Assembly (NCBI RefSeq): GCF_013697085.1
Contig: NZ_JACEFT010000008.1
Coordinates: 24,554 to 88,553 of the forward strand
Direction: 5' to 3'
From: Billgrantia kenyensis
GTDB taxonomy: Bacteria > Pseudomonadota > Gammaproteobacteria > Pseudomonadales > Halomonadaceae
Length of the DNA: 64,000 nt
Numbering within the stretch: the first letter of the stretch is position 1; the number at the start of each line of letters is the position of its first letter. Positions 32,876-43,972 of this stretch are shown piece after piece. The position numbers and the translations under genes are program-made. Below the pieces are notes generated by a model. That model made no database searches. It saw only the letters and a list, made by a program, of their open reading frames with translations, and was not told the origin of the DNA.

Positions 32876-35800
32876 GTTTTGTTTCGTACGCTCAGAATTT
32901 CGAAGACGTAATGCTATGGCGAGCGCTAAAAGAAATAAATAACGGGTTTTATATTGATATCGGGGCGTGGTCGCCGGATATCGATTCTGTCACTCGCGCT
33001 TTTTATGAAAAAGGCTGGCACGGAATTAATATCGAGCCGAACCGAGATTTTTACTTAGAGTATTGCTCTAAAAGAGATAGAGATATAAACCTAAATTTGG
33101 CCATAAGCGACAGTGAAGACGAGGCTGATTTTTTCATTGTATCCAACCCTGGGCTGTCTTCTTTAAGTGAAAATGTAGCGAAGTCCCATATAAAAGATGG
33201 TTGGGATGTAAAAAGTGAAAAAGTGAAAGTTGTAACGTTAAATAAAATTTTTGAAGAGTATGTGAGAGACCGAGCAGTTCACTTTCTCAAGGTTGATGTA
33301 GAGGGATTGGAAGAAAAGGTACTAATCGGTAATGATTGGCATAAAAATCGGCCATGGATATTGCTGGTTGAAGCTACCAGACCAATGAGCCAGGTTGAAG
33401 CTTACAGCCATTGGGAACCTCTATTATTAAAATCAAATTACTTATTTGCTTATGCAGATGGTTTGAATCGATTCTACATTGCAAAAGAACATAGTGCCTT
33501 GCTAGACTCTTTCGACTACCCACCAAACGTATTTGATGATTTTGTATTGCATCATCATGCACAAGCTGTCTATAGAGCTGAGCAAGTTGAACAAAAATAC
33601 GCGCTATTGGAGGCTGATCATACTAAATTAAAATCTGAAACAACAAGACTTAATATTGAATTAAAGAGTATTTATGAAAGTAAGTCGTGGCGTATTACCG
33701 CGCCGTTGCGCCATTTCTTTAATTTAGCACGAAACGTAAAAAAAAACATTAGAAATAAGTTAATATATATGACAGGCGGGGGGATGCGTTACCTGTCACG
33801 AATAAAACATTTAAAGAAGTTGATTTTGTTGTTGGTTGATAGGTCGCCATCTCTCAAGCGACGACTCCAAAGGTTAATGGCTCAGTCTACAGTAGCAAGT
33901 AACTTACCTATTCGTGGTTATGCTAGGGATGAAGACTTTCAAGATTTTTTAAAGCCAAAGGCAGCTGAAGTAAAAATTAAAAGCCTTAGACTTAGAGATG
34001 AACATTTTTCTAGGGAGGAGATTGCATCTAGTCTATCCTTGTTATCTATTGATGGTCATTTTAGCGGGAGCTATAGTCTGGCATCGGTAAATAGGAATAT
34101 TGTAAAGCGCTTAAAAAACAATAATAGCATTAACATTGAAATTTCAATTTCTCCACGAGAAGGCGAAAAAGTTAATTGGATTCGTGATACACCAGGAGGT
34201 GGTGAAGAGTCAAACTTTTTGTCTAAACTCATTGTAAATAGTGGAATAAGCAGCGACGGCTATAGTAATAAAATATGTCTTTACCATCACTACCCTATCG
34301 TCGAGGATGTTGACCCTGCCAATGGTTTGCCTGTAGCCCTGTTCTTTTGGGAAGAATCTCGTGTTCCAGAGGACATTATAGAAACGTTAAATTCTAATTA
34401 CAGGGGAGTCATTGTTACTGCATGGTTTGTCAAGAAGGTTTTGATGGATAGTGGCTGTATACTACCTGTGCAGGTGGTTTCACTTCCCCTGATAGATAAC
34501 ACTCTCTCTTCTAGATCCGATCGAAACTTTCTAGAAAGGGCGCAACGAAAAAAGGAATTGAGGTTGCTCCACGTTTCGTCGTGCTTTCCAAGGAAGGGTG
34601 TCGATGTTCTACTCGAAGCATTCAATATTCTTGCTTCGGAGATAAGCCAGGTCAGCCTAACCATTAAAACATTTCCTAACCCTCATAATAGAATTAATGA
34701 TTGGGTCGACGAGTTGGTGATCGAGGAAAATAGGTCACGCCTCAAAATCATCTTCGAGGATTACGATACTGGGATGATGACACGACTCTATAAAGACTCA
34801 GATATTGTGGTGTTGCCTACGCGCGGTGAAGGGCTGAATATGCCAGCTATCGAAGCGGCTGAATTTTGCCGCCCTGTGGTAGTAACTGGCTATGGAGCGC
34901 ATACAGATTTCGCACAAGATGACAATTCCTGGTGGATTCCATATAGATTTTCTCAAGCACAATCGCATTTTTCTAATTCGCTTTCTGTTTGGGTGGACCC
35001 TAGCGCTCACTCTCTTGCAGCCAGACTCAAGGAGTTGTGTCAGAAGCTTTTGAACGATAATGATGAAGTTTATGAGAAGACAAAGCGATTGAAAGAAAAA
35101 ATCAATGGACAGTTCTTTTCAGATACCTCAAATTATTCATTTCTAACTGCTCTTGCCAGACTTCAAAGATTTAACAGTGTCAATCATAAGAATACCGATA
35201 AATTGTCTATTGGGATTGTGACAACATGGGCCGAAGCTTGTGGGGTTGCAGAATACACTAGGCAGCTAGTAGAGAATTTGAGCAATTCCGATTGCAATAT
35301 CCAAGTTTTGGCACCGAAAGGAAGAGTGGACCTGGAGAATATTCAAGGTTCCGATGATACTCCATGGCATGAGGCTTGGGACATGGGTTATTCGCCAGAT
35401 TTAAGCCGCATTGATTTGGTGGATATTGTTTGGCTACAACATCATTTCGCATTTTATGGTTTGGATGAAAATCTCTACAGAAATTTAGTAGCATTGCGTA
35501 GTAGAGATAAATTGGTTTACATCACTCTTCATACCACAAGAGTGATGTTGGGATTTACTAGAGAGGCGCAAGAGATAACCTCCAATTGCTTATCGCTGTT
35601 TGACCGGGTTTTTGTACACACTGTTGACGATTTGAATAATCTAAAACGAATTGGTGTCGTTGATAACGTCACCTTGATGCCACAGGGTGTGCAAGAATCT
35701 AAATTTTTGCTGCAAGAAAAGAAGAACGAGAGGAGCAATGAGGAGGTGTTTATCGTTGGGTGCTTTGGATTCCTCTTGGAGCATAAAGGTGTATATCAGT

Positions 35801-36348
35801 TAATCACAGCCTTTGATGACTTCTTAAAAAACCAAAAAAACGCTGAGCTGTATCGATTGCGTCTCGTGACTTCAGTTCGCGGTGATAATCAATCCATTAA
35901 AGAGTTTGAGCGTTGCACTAGACTTGTAGCAAGTCTCAATCGTGAGGAACATATAGAGTGGCATACAGACTATCTTCCTATTGATGAAGTTGAAATATTG
36001 CTAGGGGGGTGCGATCTTTTGGTTCTACCTTATCAGTTTACTCAAGAGTCAAGCAGCGCCGCAGTGCGTACTGCCATTGCATGCTGTAAAAATGTTGCCA
36101 CAACGCCAGCTCCGATATTCGAAGAAGTCCGGGGAATAACTTTCAGCATTGATGGGTTTGAAAGTAAGGACATTAAAAAAATATTGGAAGAAGCCATTGA
36201 TGGGTTTGATGTAAGTACAAAAAGTAAAGTGCATGAAAATCGAGAAAAATGGATTCTAGATCGGCAATGGAGTAAGGTCGCTAAAACCTATTCAAAAATA
36301 TTTAGGTCAGCTGCAATGGATGCAAAATTTTCTGAGGTGACATGCTAG
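32872..36348 (+). CDS. Trifunctional FkbM methyltransferase - GT4 - GT4 protein
   Basis: 1158 residues. Part one (1-215) is an FkbM-type methyltransferase (DIGAWSPDIDSVTRAFYEKG and FLKVDVEGLEEKVL). A coiled coil follows (about 236-270), then a linker with YESKSWRITAPLRH, common in large glycosyltransferases. GT4 domain one has RLLHVSSCFPRKGVDVLLEA and the donor-site EGLNMPAIEAAEF; GT4 domain two starts IGIVTTWAEACGVAEYTRQL and has FGFLLEHKGVYQLI. Methyl capping coupled to chain synthesis is how some Wzt-exported O-antigens are terminated, which fits Wzt_C recognition. The ATG overlaps the wzt stop. AT-rich. Confidence 0.85.
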   Translation: MSFVSYAQNFEDVMLWRALKEINNGFYIDIGAWSPDIDSVTRAFYEKGWHGINIEPNRDFYLEYCSKRDRDINLNLAISDSEDEADFFIVSNPGLSSLSENVAKSHIKDGWDVKSEKVKVVTLNKIFEEYVRDRAVHFLKVDVEGLEEKVLIGNDWHKNRPWILLVEATRPMSQVEAYSHWEPLLLKSNYLFAYADGLNRFYIAKEHSALLDSFDYPPNVFDDFVLHHHAQAVYRAEQVEQKYALLEADHTKLKSETTRLNIELKSIYESKSWRITAPLRHFFNLARNVKKNIRNKLIYMTGGGMRYLSRIKHLKKLILLLVDRSPSLKRRLQRLMAQSTVASNLPIRGYARDEDFQDFLKPKAAEVKIKSLRLRDEHFSREEIASSLSLLSIDGHFSGSYSLASVNRNIVKRLKNNNSINIEISISPREGEKVNWIRDTPGGGEESNFLSKLIVNSGISSDGYSNKICLYHHYPIVEDVDPANGLPVALFFWEESRVPEDIIETLNSNYRGVIVTAWFVKKVLMDSGCILPVQVVSLPLIDNTLSSRSDRNFLERAQRKKELRLLHVSSCFPRKGVDVLLEAFNILASEISQVSLTIKTFPNPHNRINDWVDELVIEENRSRLKIIFEDYDTGMMTRLYKDSDIVVLPTRGEGLNMPAIEAAEFCRPVVVTGYGAHTDFAQDDNSWWIPYRFSQAQSHFSNSLSVWVDPSAHSLAARLKELCQKLLNDNDEVYEKTKRLKEKINGQFFSDTSNYSFLTALARLQRFNSVNHKNTDKLSIGIVTTWAEACGVAEYTRQLVENLSNSDCNIQVLAPKGRVDLENIQGSDDTPWHEAWDMGYSPDLSRIDLVDIVWLQHHFAFYGLDENLYRNLVALRSRDKLVYITLHTTRVMLGFTREAQEITSNCLSLFDRVFVHTVDDLNNLKRIGVVDNVTLMPQGVQESKFLLQEKKNERSNEEVFIVGCFGFLLEHKGVYQLITAFDDFLKNQKNAELYRLRLVTSVRGDNQSIKEFERCTRLVASLNREEHIEWHTDYLPIDEVEILLGGCDLLVLPYQFTQESSSAAVRTAIACCKNVATTPAPIFEEVRGITFSIDGFESKDIKKILEEAIDGFDVSTKSKVHENREKWILDRQWSKVAKTYSKIFRSAAMDAKFSEVTC

Positions 36349-36400
36349 ATATTTAATGTTTTTCTTCGCTAGCTCCTATTCTCAATTGTGGTGACTTGTT

Positions 36401-37330
36401 TTGAAGCTTATTATTCAAATACCCTGTTATAATGAAGAAGAAACTCTTGCGATTGCACTTGGTGCGCTGCCAAGAGAGGTTCCAGGCTTCGATACGGTTG
36501 AATGGCTCATTATCGATGATGGCAGCGAAGATGAGACCATTAGAGTTGCGCAAGAGAATGGTGTCGACCATATCGTTCGGCATACTCGCAATGAGGGTCT
36601 GGCAAAAGGGTTCATGAACGGCTTGGATGCCTGTCTTCGCCTGGGAGCCGATGTTATAGTGAATACTGATGCCGACAATCAGTATAATGCAGAGGATATT
36701 CCTGACCTGACCAGACCGATCACTGACGGCGAAGCGGATATGGTGGTTGGGGCGAGGCCAATCGCAACGATCGAGCATTTTTCTCCTGTCAAAAAGCTGT
36801 TACAGAAACTGGGTAGTTGGGTAGTGCGTGTTGCTAGTCGAACCGATATTCCCGATGCCCCCAGCGGCTTCCGTGCCATGTCTCGGAAAGCCGCTCAGCG
36901 GATGATGGTGTTCAACGAGTACACCTATACATTGGAAACCATCATTCAAGCTGGCCAGAAGAATATGGCGATAACCTCCGTGCCGGTTCGAGTTAATGAA
37001 GATCTTCGGCCGTCAAGGTTGTTCAAGAGCATTCCTTCTTACATTCGACGTTCTGTCGTTACCATTATCAGAATATTTGTCGTTTATCGGCCATTTCGTT
37101 TTTTCGGCATTATTGGTGCAACCCTGTTTAGTATTGGCTTTCTGATTGGTTTACGCTTTCTATGGTATTACCTCAATGGTGAAGGCGAAGGCCATATTCA
37201 ATCCTTGATCCTTGCTGGCGTAATGCTGGGGGCAGGTTTTCAGACGATTTTAGTGGCATTTCTTGCGGACCTATTGGCAGCAAATCGCAAGATGCTGGAA
37301 GATATACGCTTCCGTATTCGTGAAGACTGA
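36401..37330 (+). CDS. GT2-family membrane glycosyltransferase (polyprenyl-phosphate type)
   Basis: 309 residues from TTG 36401 (GGTGA upstream; no in-frame ATG nearby). The GT-A domain has QIPCYNEEETLAIAL, LIIDDGSEDET and the DxD-like NTDADNQYNAEDI, with PDAPSGFRAMSRKA acceptor-side region. Two C-terminal helices are FFGIIGATLFSIGFLIGLRF and LAGVMLGAGFQTILVAFLAD. Resembles dolichol-phosphate mannosyltransferase-like proteins that make polyprenyl-phosphate sugars; its product could feed the GT-C protein at 40649. Confidence 0.85.
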   Translation: MKLIIQIPCYNEEETLAIALGALPREVPGFDTVEWLIIDDGSEDETIRVAQENGVDHIVRHTRNEGLAKGFMNGLDACLRLGADVIVNTDADNQYNAEDIPDLTRPITDGEADMVVGARPIATIEHFSPVKKLLQKLGSWVVRVASRTDIPDAPSGFRAMSRKAAQRMMVFNEYTYTLETIIQAGQKNMAITSVPVRVNEDLRPSRLFKSIPSYIRRSVVTIIRIFVVYRPFRFFGIIGATLFSIGFLIGLRFLWYYLNGEGEGHIQSLILAGVMLGAGFQTILVAFLADLLAANRKMLEDIRFRIRED

Positions 37331-37354
37331 AATGCGGAAGCAGGGGGATGGTTG

Positions 37355-38464
37355 ATGCTTGGTAATATTGTAGATCGACTAGTAAAAAAGGAATGGACGG
37401 ATGACGAAGTAAAAAAATATGTCGGAGACTATAAATCCTCATATCTTACGTATGCCAACAACCCTGAGACACGGTCAGTAGCCGCCTCTGGCGGCACTAC
37501 AAGTGCATTGCTGATCAGTGGTCTCGAAAATGGCGACTATGAAGGTGTGGTTGTCTGCAAAACGGTAATAGTTGATGGAAAAGTAAGGCCAAAGTTTACT
37601 ATTGCGACAACCTCTGAAGAGATTCTTACAGCGCGTGGAAGCAAGTACGTAGAAACACCTTTCTTACGTGAAGTGTTACCTTTAATTCGAGGGTTTCAGG
37701 GGCGAGTCGCCGTTGTCGGTTTGCCATGTGATCTTTCAGGCTTGAAACGAAGAGCCGCTAAAGACCCTGAAATTGGGAATAAAGTAGCATTAACCGTCGC
37801 GCTGGTATGTGGGCATAATTCCCGGCACGCGCTCATTGATAAAACGACAAAGCGGCTAGAACGCGAAGCGGGTAAGAAGCTAGCTGATTATCGCTTTAGT
37901 GTCGGCCATTGGCGAGGACGGCTGGAGGCCGAGTTCGAGGACGGCTCAGTTGTTTCCAAGCCGGCAAAATATTTCAAAGATTACCAGAACCTCTTTTTCT
38001 TTAGTGAAAGAAAATGCATGGCCTGCCATGACCACTATGGCTATGATGCTGACATCACAGTGGGGGATGTTTGGTTATTCCGACTTAAAAATAACCCGAT
38101 AAAACATACAGGCATCATCACAAGAAACGATAAAGGCCAAGTCGCTTATGAGAAGGCCTTGAGAGATGACATAATTGCAAGCGATAAGCTGGATGTAAGA
38201 GATATAATGGATGGGCAGTCGCGAATTGGTCCCTCTCACTACAATACCACTGCACGTTCAAAAGCCAGCCGTTTCTTCAAAATAAAACTGAAGGATACGG
38301 TGGGGGAAAAGGTTTCCTGGCACTCATATCTAAATGCCTATATTACACTGGCAAATATGCGGTTAAGTGAGAAGGGGTGGGGGCGAAAACTTATATTCAA
38401 AATCCCTAGGCCGGTGTTGAAATTTTACCTATATTTCAAGAAAGGTTTGGAAACATTGCGATGA
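37355..38464 (+). CDS. Coenzyme F420 hydrogenase/dehydrogenase beta-subunit family protein (FrhB-like)
   Basis: 369 residues from ATG 37355. Family marks: SVAASGGTTSALLISGLENG, the nucleotide-cofactor region GRVAVVGLPCDLSGLKR, VALVCGHNS, and the Fe-S type cysteines ERKCMACHDHYGYDADI followed by VGDVW. In bacteria without F420 such genes are regularly paired with polysaccharide pyruvyl transferases, as here (next gene, ATGA overlap). The substrate is unknown; a redox step on a glycan or its pyruvate donor is a guess. Confidence 0.83.
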   Translation: MLGNIVDRLVKKEWTDDEVKKYVGDYKSSYLTYANNPETRSVAASGGTTSALLISGLENGDYEGVVVCKTVIVDGKVRPKFTIATTSEEILTARGSKYVETPFLREVLPLIRGFQGRVAVVGLPCDLSGLKRRAAKDPEIGNKVALTVALVCGHNSRHALIDKTTKRLEREAGKKLADYRFSVGHWRGRLEAEFEDGSVVSKPAKYFKDYQNLFFFSERKCMACHDHYGYDADITVGDVWLFRLKNNPIKHTGIITRNDKGQVAYEKALRDDIIASDKLDVRDIMDGQSRIGPSHYNTTARSKASRFFKIKLKDTVGEKVSWHSYLNAYITLANMRLSEKGWGRKLIFKIPRPVLKFYLYFKKGLETLR

Positions 38465-39729
38465 AGGAAATATCAATAGTCGGTGCAACCTTTTATGGGA
38501 ATCGTGGTGCCGAGGCCATGCTTAGTACCTCGATGGGAAGGCTTCGTGAAGCTTGTCCCGGTGATTTGAACTTCAATGTCTTTACCTATTACCCCAAGAG
38601 CGATTGTGATCTGGTAAACGATCCCAGGATTTCAATATACTCCTCTACCCCTGCTTATTTGGTAATGGTACTCTTTCCAGTCGCGATGCTGTACCGGTTG
38701 TTTGGTGTTTTACGGTTGAGTTTTTTTCACCGCTTCTTTCCACAATCCATCTTGTCTCTGGCAAGATCAGAAGTTTTAATATGCTTGGCGGGCGTTTCAT
38801 TCGTCGAGGGCCGGACCAAGTTTATACCATTTAATATCGCCACAATCTTGCCTGCCATGGTGCTGGGAGTCCCCGTCGTAAAATTTTCACAGGCGATGGG
38901 ACCATTCAAGTCATATATAAATAGGATGGCAGCACGAATCTTTCTAGGCCGTTGCCGGCAAGTCTTTACGCGCGGTGAGACGACACATGCCTATCTGCGC
39001 GATCTGTTCAGCACGTCAGACCGTTACCAACGCGCTGACGATGCTGCTTTTCTCTTCAAGAGCGAGGATTGCCTAAGCCAGCAAGCCGCGGGTTTAGAAG
39101 ATAAGTTATCGGAACTAAAAATTCTTCGTCAATCCGGCAAGACTATTGTGGGTGTTTGCCCAAGCGTCGTGATCGCCAAACGAGCCGAAACTGCCGGTTG
39201 GGATTACCAGCAGCGCATGCAGGAGCTGATTAGCGGCCTGGTAGAGAAGGGCTATGCAGTTGCTTTATATCCCAATGCTACTCGGGGTGAGGATATGGAC
39301 AAGACCCATAATAATGATTTGCCTCTCTTGGCAGAGATCGAAAAGAAATTATCTTCAAATATTAGTAAGCATGTTGTCAGCTTTTCTGGGTCGCTCAATG
39401 CGGCTCAGGTTCATCAGATCATTAATAGCTGTGATGTCCAGGCTGTTTCACGTTTTCATGCCATGGTGGCTTCATTGGCCTCATGTATCCCTGTTATGGT
39501 TATTGGTTGGAGCCATAAGTACCTGGAAGTCATGGAGCGTTTTGGCCAGCAAGACATGGTGCTTGATTATAAGAAGGGCAGCGTAGAGCCAGTCATTGAC
39601 TGTGTCGATCGCTTGGTCGCAGAAAGAACCGAACGTGCTCAGCAAATATCCAATGCATTGCCTGCAGTTCAAAAGCTTTCAAATGTACAGATCGATTATA
39701 TCGCGAAATTACTGAAGTGCAGCGCATGA
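38461..39729 (+). CDS. Polysaccharide pyruvyl transferase family protein
   Basis: 422 residues. N-terminal VGATFYGNRGAEAMLST is the family start (GxxNxGxE type). ICLAGVSFVEG, FSQAMGPF, TRGETTHAYLRDL and the C-terminal SRFHAMVASLASCIPVMVIG with WSHKYLEVMERFG are characteristic of the CsaB/WcaK-like GT-B fold. Predicted to transfer pyruvate from PEP to form ketal-linked pyruvyl groups on the glycan. Starts overlapping the FrhB-like gene. Confidence 0.88.
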   Translation: MKEISIVGATFYGNRGAEAMLSTSMGRLREACPGDLNFNVFTYYPKSDCDLVNDPRISIYSSTPAYLVMVLFPVAMLYRLFGVLRLSFFHRFFPQSILSLARSEVLICLAGVSFVEGRTKFIPFNIATILPAMVLGVPVVKFSQAMGPFKSYINRMAARIFLGRCRQVFTRGETTHAYLRDLFSTSDRYQRADDAAFLFKSEDCLSQQAAGLEDKLSELKILRQSGKTIVGVCPSVVIAKRAETAGWDYQQRMQELISGLVEKGYAVALYPNATRGEDMDKTHNNDLPLLAEIEKKLSSNISKHVVSFSGSLNAAQVHQIINSCDVQAVSRFHAMVASLASCIPVMVIGWSHKYLEVMERFGQQDMVLDYKKGSVEPVIDCVDRLVAERTERAQQISNALPAVQKLSNVQIDYIAKLLKCSA

Positions 39730-40640
39730 ACTGGACCCTTCTGAAAAATGTTGCCAAGTGGGTTTGGCTTTGCGCAATTGTGATTTTTTCTATCTATTAT
39801 GCGGTCAATAAAAGTGACCTAATTCTTCAGGCGCTTTCTTTGTTGTCATGGGAGATATTGCTTGGCGTTTTTTTTCTGATATTCTTAGCCAAGCTCTGTC
39901 TAGTTGCCAATATGTGGTTGGCAGCAAGTCATTTCTCCATCAATTTTGGCTGGATCGATTGCTACCGAATCTACAATCTCACTCAGTTAGCAAAATATAT
40001 ACCGGGTTCCATCTGGCAGTTTGTCGGACGCATTGCCATTCTTCGTGAACGTGGAGTTGCGGCTCAAAATATCCGTGATTCACTATTAGCAGAGCACTTG
40101 TGGGTAATGGCTTCTGCTGCGGTGATGGGTGTTGTACTCATTGCTGCCAGCCAGCCTGACTTGTTGCACCTTTGGTTCGATAACTTTGATTTCAATATTC
40201 GACTACAGTGGGTGCTGGTTGGGTCGGCCTTGGTGATTGCTTCAGCAATAGCAGTCTTCTTCTTGAGAAGTCACCTGTTGCGCTGGTTTCTTAAGCTTCG
40301 CCCTCCTGTCTTGGCTATGCCAGCCCTTTTATTCACTTGGTTATTCCTGGGCGCTTCACTGTGGGTTACGATGGCCCCTTTTGCAGAACCTTCTCCACCG
40401 TTGGCTTTTGTTATTGGTATTTATTGTCTTGCCTACGTGGCAGGCTTTTTAGTTCCCTTTGCGCCAGCTGGCCTAGGTGTGCGTGAGACTGTTTTTGCTC
40501 TTTTCTTAATGCCATTCATAAATGTAGATATCGCGGTTTTATTAGCGGCGATAAATCGGATTTTATACTTTTCTGTAGAGATAGTTGCCGTTGTATTTTG
40601 TTTTCGCGCCAAAGGTTTTAAGATTAATAAAATAGGGTAA
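39726..40640 (+). CDS. Flippase-like integral membrane protein (UPF0104/LPG-synthase TM family)
   Basis: 304 residues from ATG 39726 (ATGA overlap with the pyruvyl transferase). About eight helices. YNLTQLAKYIPGSIWQFVGR is the family core, and YVAGFLVPFAPAGLGVRETV the second conserved block. Domain members include the flippase half of MprF and proteins in glycan loci. Could move a lipid-linked intermediate made by the GT2 protein. Confidence 0.82.
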   Translation: MNWTLLKNVAKWVWLCAIVIFSIYYAVNKSDLILQALSLLSWEILLGVFFLIFLAKLCLVANMWLAASHFSINFGWIDCYRIYNLTQLAKYIPGSIWQFVGRIAILRERGVAAQNIRDSLLAEHLWVMASAAVMGVVLIAASQPDLLHLWFDNFDFNIRLQWVLVGSALVIASAIAVFFLRSHLLRWFLKLRPPVLAMPALLFTWLFLGASLWVTMAPFAEPSPPLAFVIGIYCLAYVAGFLVPFAPAGLGVRETVFALFLMPFINVDIAVLLAAINRILYFSVEIVAVVFCFRAKGFKINKIG

Positions 40641-40648
40641 TAGGGGTC

Positions 40649-42850
40649 ATGGCCGATAAAGTATTTAGATCCGATAGTGGTTGGTTTTTCATAGCGTTGT
40701 CGCTTTCTCTTGTTATATATGGAGCAATTCCTTTTTTAGCTCTTCCGACTTTAGGTCAAGCGCTAGGTACTACTGTCGGCTTTGCACAGTCTCTCCTTAA
40801 TGAGGGTGGCTTTTCACTTTATGCGAAAAACTTTGGCTACCCAACCCCTATGCCGCGCTCCTTTGGTCTTTCAGGGGTTTTGGTGACAGAATTTTTTCTC
40901 TGGGTGGGCCTTAGCCCAGCTGATGCTTACACAAGTATGACAGTTCTTTTTTTAGTGCTAGCTTTTTGGGGGGCATATCGTTTTTCTGTATTCTTAGGCG
41001 CATCTAATAAACTTGCATCTGTGCTATCTTTACTCTGGTTATCCCAGCCTGTTGTATGGAATCATTCGGGATACTCAATGCTTTCATTAGGTATTTCGCT
41101 TCTTCCGTTATATATTTACGTTATTTTTCTTCTATGTACGCCGCTCTTCAGTTTGTGTGATAAGATTAGAATCTCCTGCCTTTTTGTTTTTGTATGCGTG
41201 GTCTCCGTATTTATGGACGGTTACACTTATATGATGTTTGCTGTGGCAGCGTCATTTATATGGCTGTTCACATTCTGTAAAGAAAAGAAAAGCCGCTCGC
41301 ATATGCTTTTATTTTCGACGCCTATTATGTTTGTTGGGTTTTCTCTTTCTTATGTTTTATATGTATTGTACATAGGCCAGACAAGCTTTCATCCATCTTC
41401 GATGAGTTTTTTTCGAGGTTGGGGGCTTGATTTGACATTTCTGTTTATACCCACACAGGGTGTACATTGGGTATGGGATCTTCTTGGCTTAAGCATTAAT
41501 AGGTCTAGTAAAGACTTCTTTGGTGATGCTTCAGTGTGGATTACTACGTTCTCTATTCCTATTATTTTAGTTGGTTTTTTTTCTTGGTGGAAAGAGAGAA
41601 AAAAGATTTACCTTGCAACCCTGTTTTCCTGTATTGCAATATTTGCGTTTTATATGTCACTCGGTCCTTCTCTCAAGGTGAATGCTGTCAAGAGTAGTCT
41701 GCCCGATGGCGGTGAGTACTATGGAGCATCGATACCAGAAACCATGGACTTGATGTCAACTGGGAATTCAGTTATTTATGGAAATGTTCCAGGTTTTAAG
41801 AGCATGCGAGCAACTTACCGGTGGCATGCGCTTTTTGTATTTTCAATGTGGGGCTTGGTTATTATATTGGCAGCCCGATGTGAGGTAAACAATAACCGCA
41901 TTGCTGCTTTCGGTATTCCATTGGTCTTATTGGTAACTATATTTCCTAATCCTGTAGCTAACTTTTCTAAGAAGTGGGATAACCGTTTATCTGCTTTTCA
42001 GTTGGAAGAAGAGTTGTTGTTGCCTCTAGGGGAAAGTATCTCAAAGCGAGATGTGGTGGCGTTTCTACCATACCGAAACGATATATTAGTTAACTATCTC
42101 TCATCAATGCTGGATTTTACAACCTATAATGTTGGCGGAGATAAAAACTTAATTATGGCTAAGCCAAATTGGCCATTAGTGATGAAAGCTTCTAGGCATG
42201 GCTGGATTGATAGTGATATTAAAGAAAGAATTTACCATATCCTCTCACAAAATAAGGCAGATGCTGTTGTTTTGCTTTATATTGACAGTATAAAAGGAAT
42301 CCATTCGTGGCCAAGTCCCCCAGTGTATGAGGAGGATTTCAAGCCTATAGTTTCTGACCTTCAAGAAACTGGTTGGGTGGACGTTGTTAAGCATGAGTAC
42401 TTTGTTATAATACAGCCTAGTGATGATCTTCCGGAAAATTATCAGATGAATGGGAATGGTTTTTCCGTAGGGAACTTTTCTTATAGCAATTATCATTCGC
42501 AAGTGGGTGAATTGCGAGACGAAAATTTGGTTTCCACCGCGGCAGAAGGCTTTCTTCATTTCGGGCCTTACAAGTATCTTCCTGCTGGAAGGTATGGCCT
42601 TGTTGTCAAGGGGGAGTCATACTCTTCTGAGTCAGCATGGATAGATGTTGTTTCTGAAAAGGGGGGCATTAAACATTTCGAGGCATCCTTGAGTGGCTCC
42701 AGTGGGGCTGGTGTGCTTTCTCAAGCGGAGTTTGAAATAAAAAAAGACGTGATTGATTTTGAAGTTCGTGTTTTCGTGTCAGAGGAAGATCACATTATCT
42801 TGCAGGGCTATGAGGTTTTTCCTGTTGCAGAAATTATTTTAGATGAATAG
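40649..42850 (+). CDS. Large GT-C-like membrane protein with C-terminal soluble domain
   Basis: 733 residues. About 10-12 helices occupy residues 10-430, starting GWFFIALSLSLVIYGAIPFL, with a loop NFGYPTPMPRSFGLSG after helix one. An acidic first periplasmic loop is expected of GT-C glycosyltransferases using polyprenyl-phosphate sugars, but I cannot point to a clear catalytic Asp pair. Residues about 560-733 form a beta-rich exported domain. It sits with a polyprenyl-phosphate sugar synthase-like GT2 and a flippase-like protein, so periplasmic side-branch addition is the best guess. Very AT-rich. Confidence 0.7.
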   Translation: MADKVFRSDSGWFFIALSLSLVIYGAIPFLALPTLGQALGTTVGFAQSLLNEGGFSLYAKNFGYPTPMPRSFGLSGVLVTEFFLWVGLSPADAYTSMTVLFLVLAFWGAYRFSVFLGASNKLASVLSLLWLSQPVVWNHSGYSMLSLGISLLPLYIYVIFLLCTPLFSLCDKIRISCLFVFVCVVSVFMDGYTYMMFAVAASFIWLFTFCKEKKSRSHMLLFSTPIMFVGFSLSYVLYVLYIGQTSFHPSSMSFFRGWGLDLTFLFIPTQGVHWVWDLLGLSINRSSKDFFGDASVWITTFSIPIILVGFFSWWKERKKIYLATLFSCIAIFAFYMSLGPSLKVNAVKSSLPDGGEYYGASIPETMDLMSTGNSVIYGNVPGFKSMRATYRWHALFVFSMWGLVIILAARCEVNNNRIAAFGIPLVLLVTIFPNPVANFSKKWDNRLSAFQLEEELLLPLGESISKRDVVAFLPYRNDILVNYLSSMLDFTTYNVGGDKNLIMAKPNWPLVMKASRHGWIDSDIKERIYHILSQNKADAVVLLYIDSIKGIHSWPSPPVYEEDFKPIVSDLQETGWVDVVKHEYFVIIQPSDDLPENYQMNGNGFSVGNFSYSNYHSQVGELRDENLVSTAAEGFLHFGPYKYLPAGRYGLVVKGESYSSESAWIDVVSEKGGIKHFEASLSGSSGAGVLSQAEFEIKKDVIDFEVRVFVSEEDHIILQGYEVFPVAEIILDE

Positions 42851-42900
42851 CTCTTAATATTGCAGTTAGGCGGGTTGCCATTTTGGAGTTATTTTTCTGA

Positions 42901-43947
<1,047 letters not shown>

Positions 43948-43972
43948 GCCACACGTTTCTTCAGGAGGCTTT

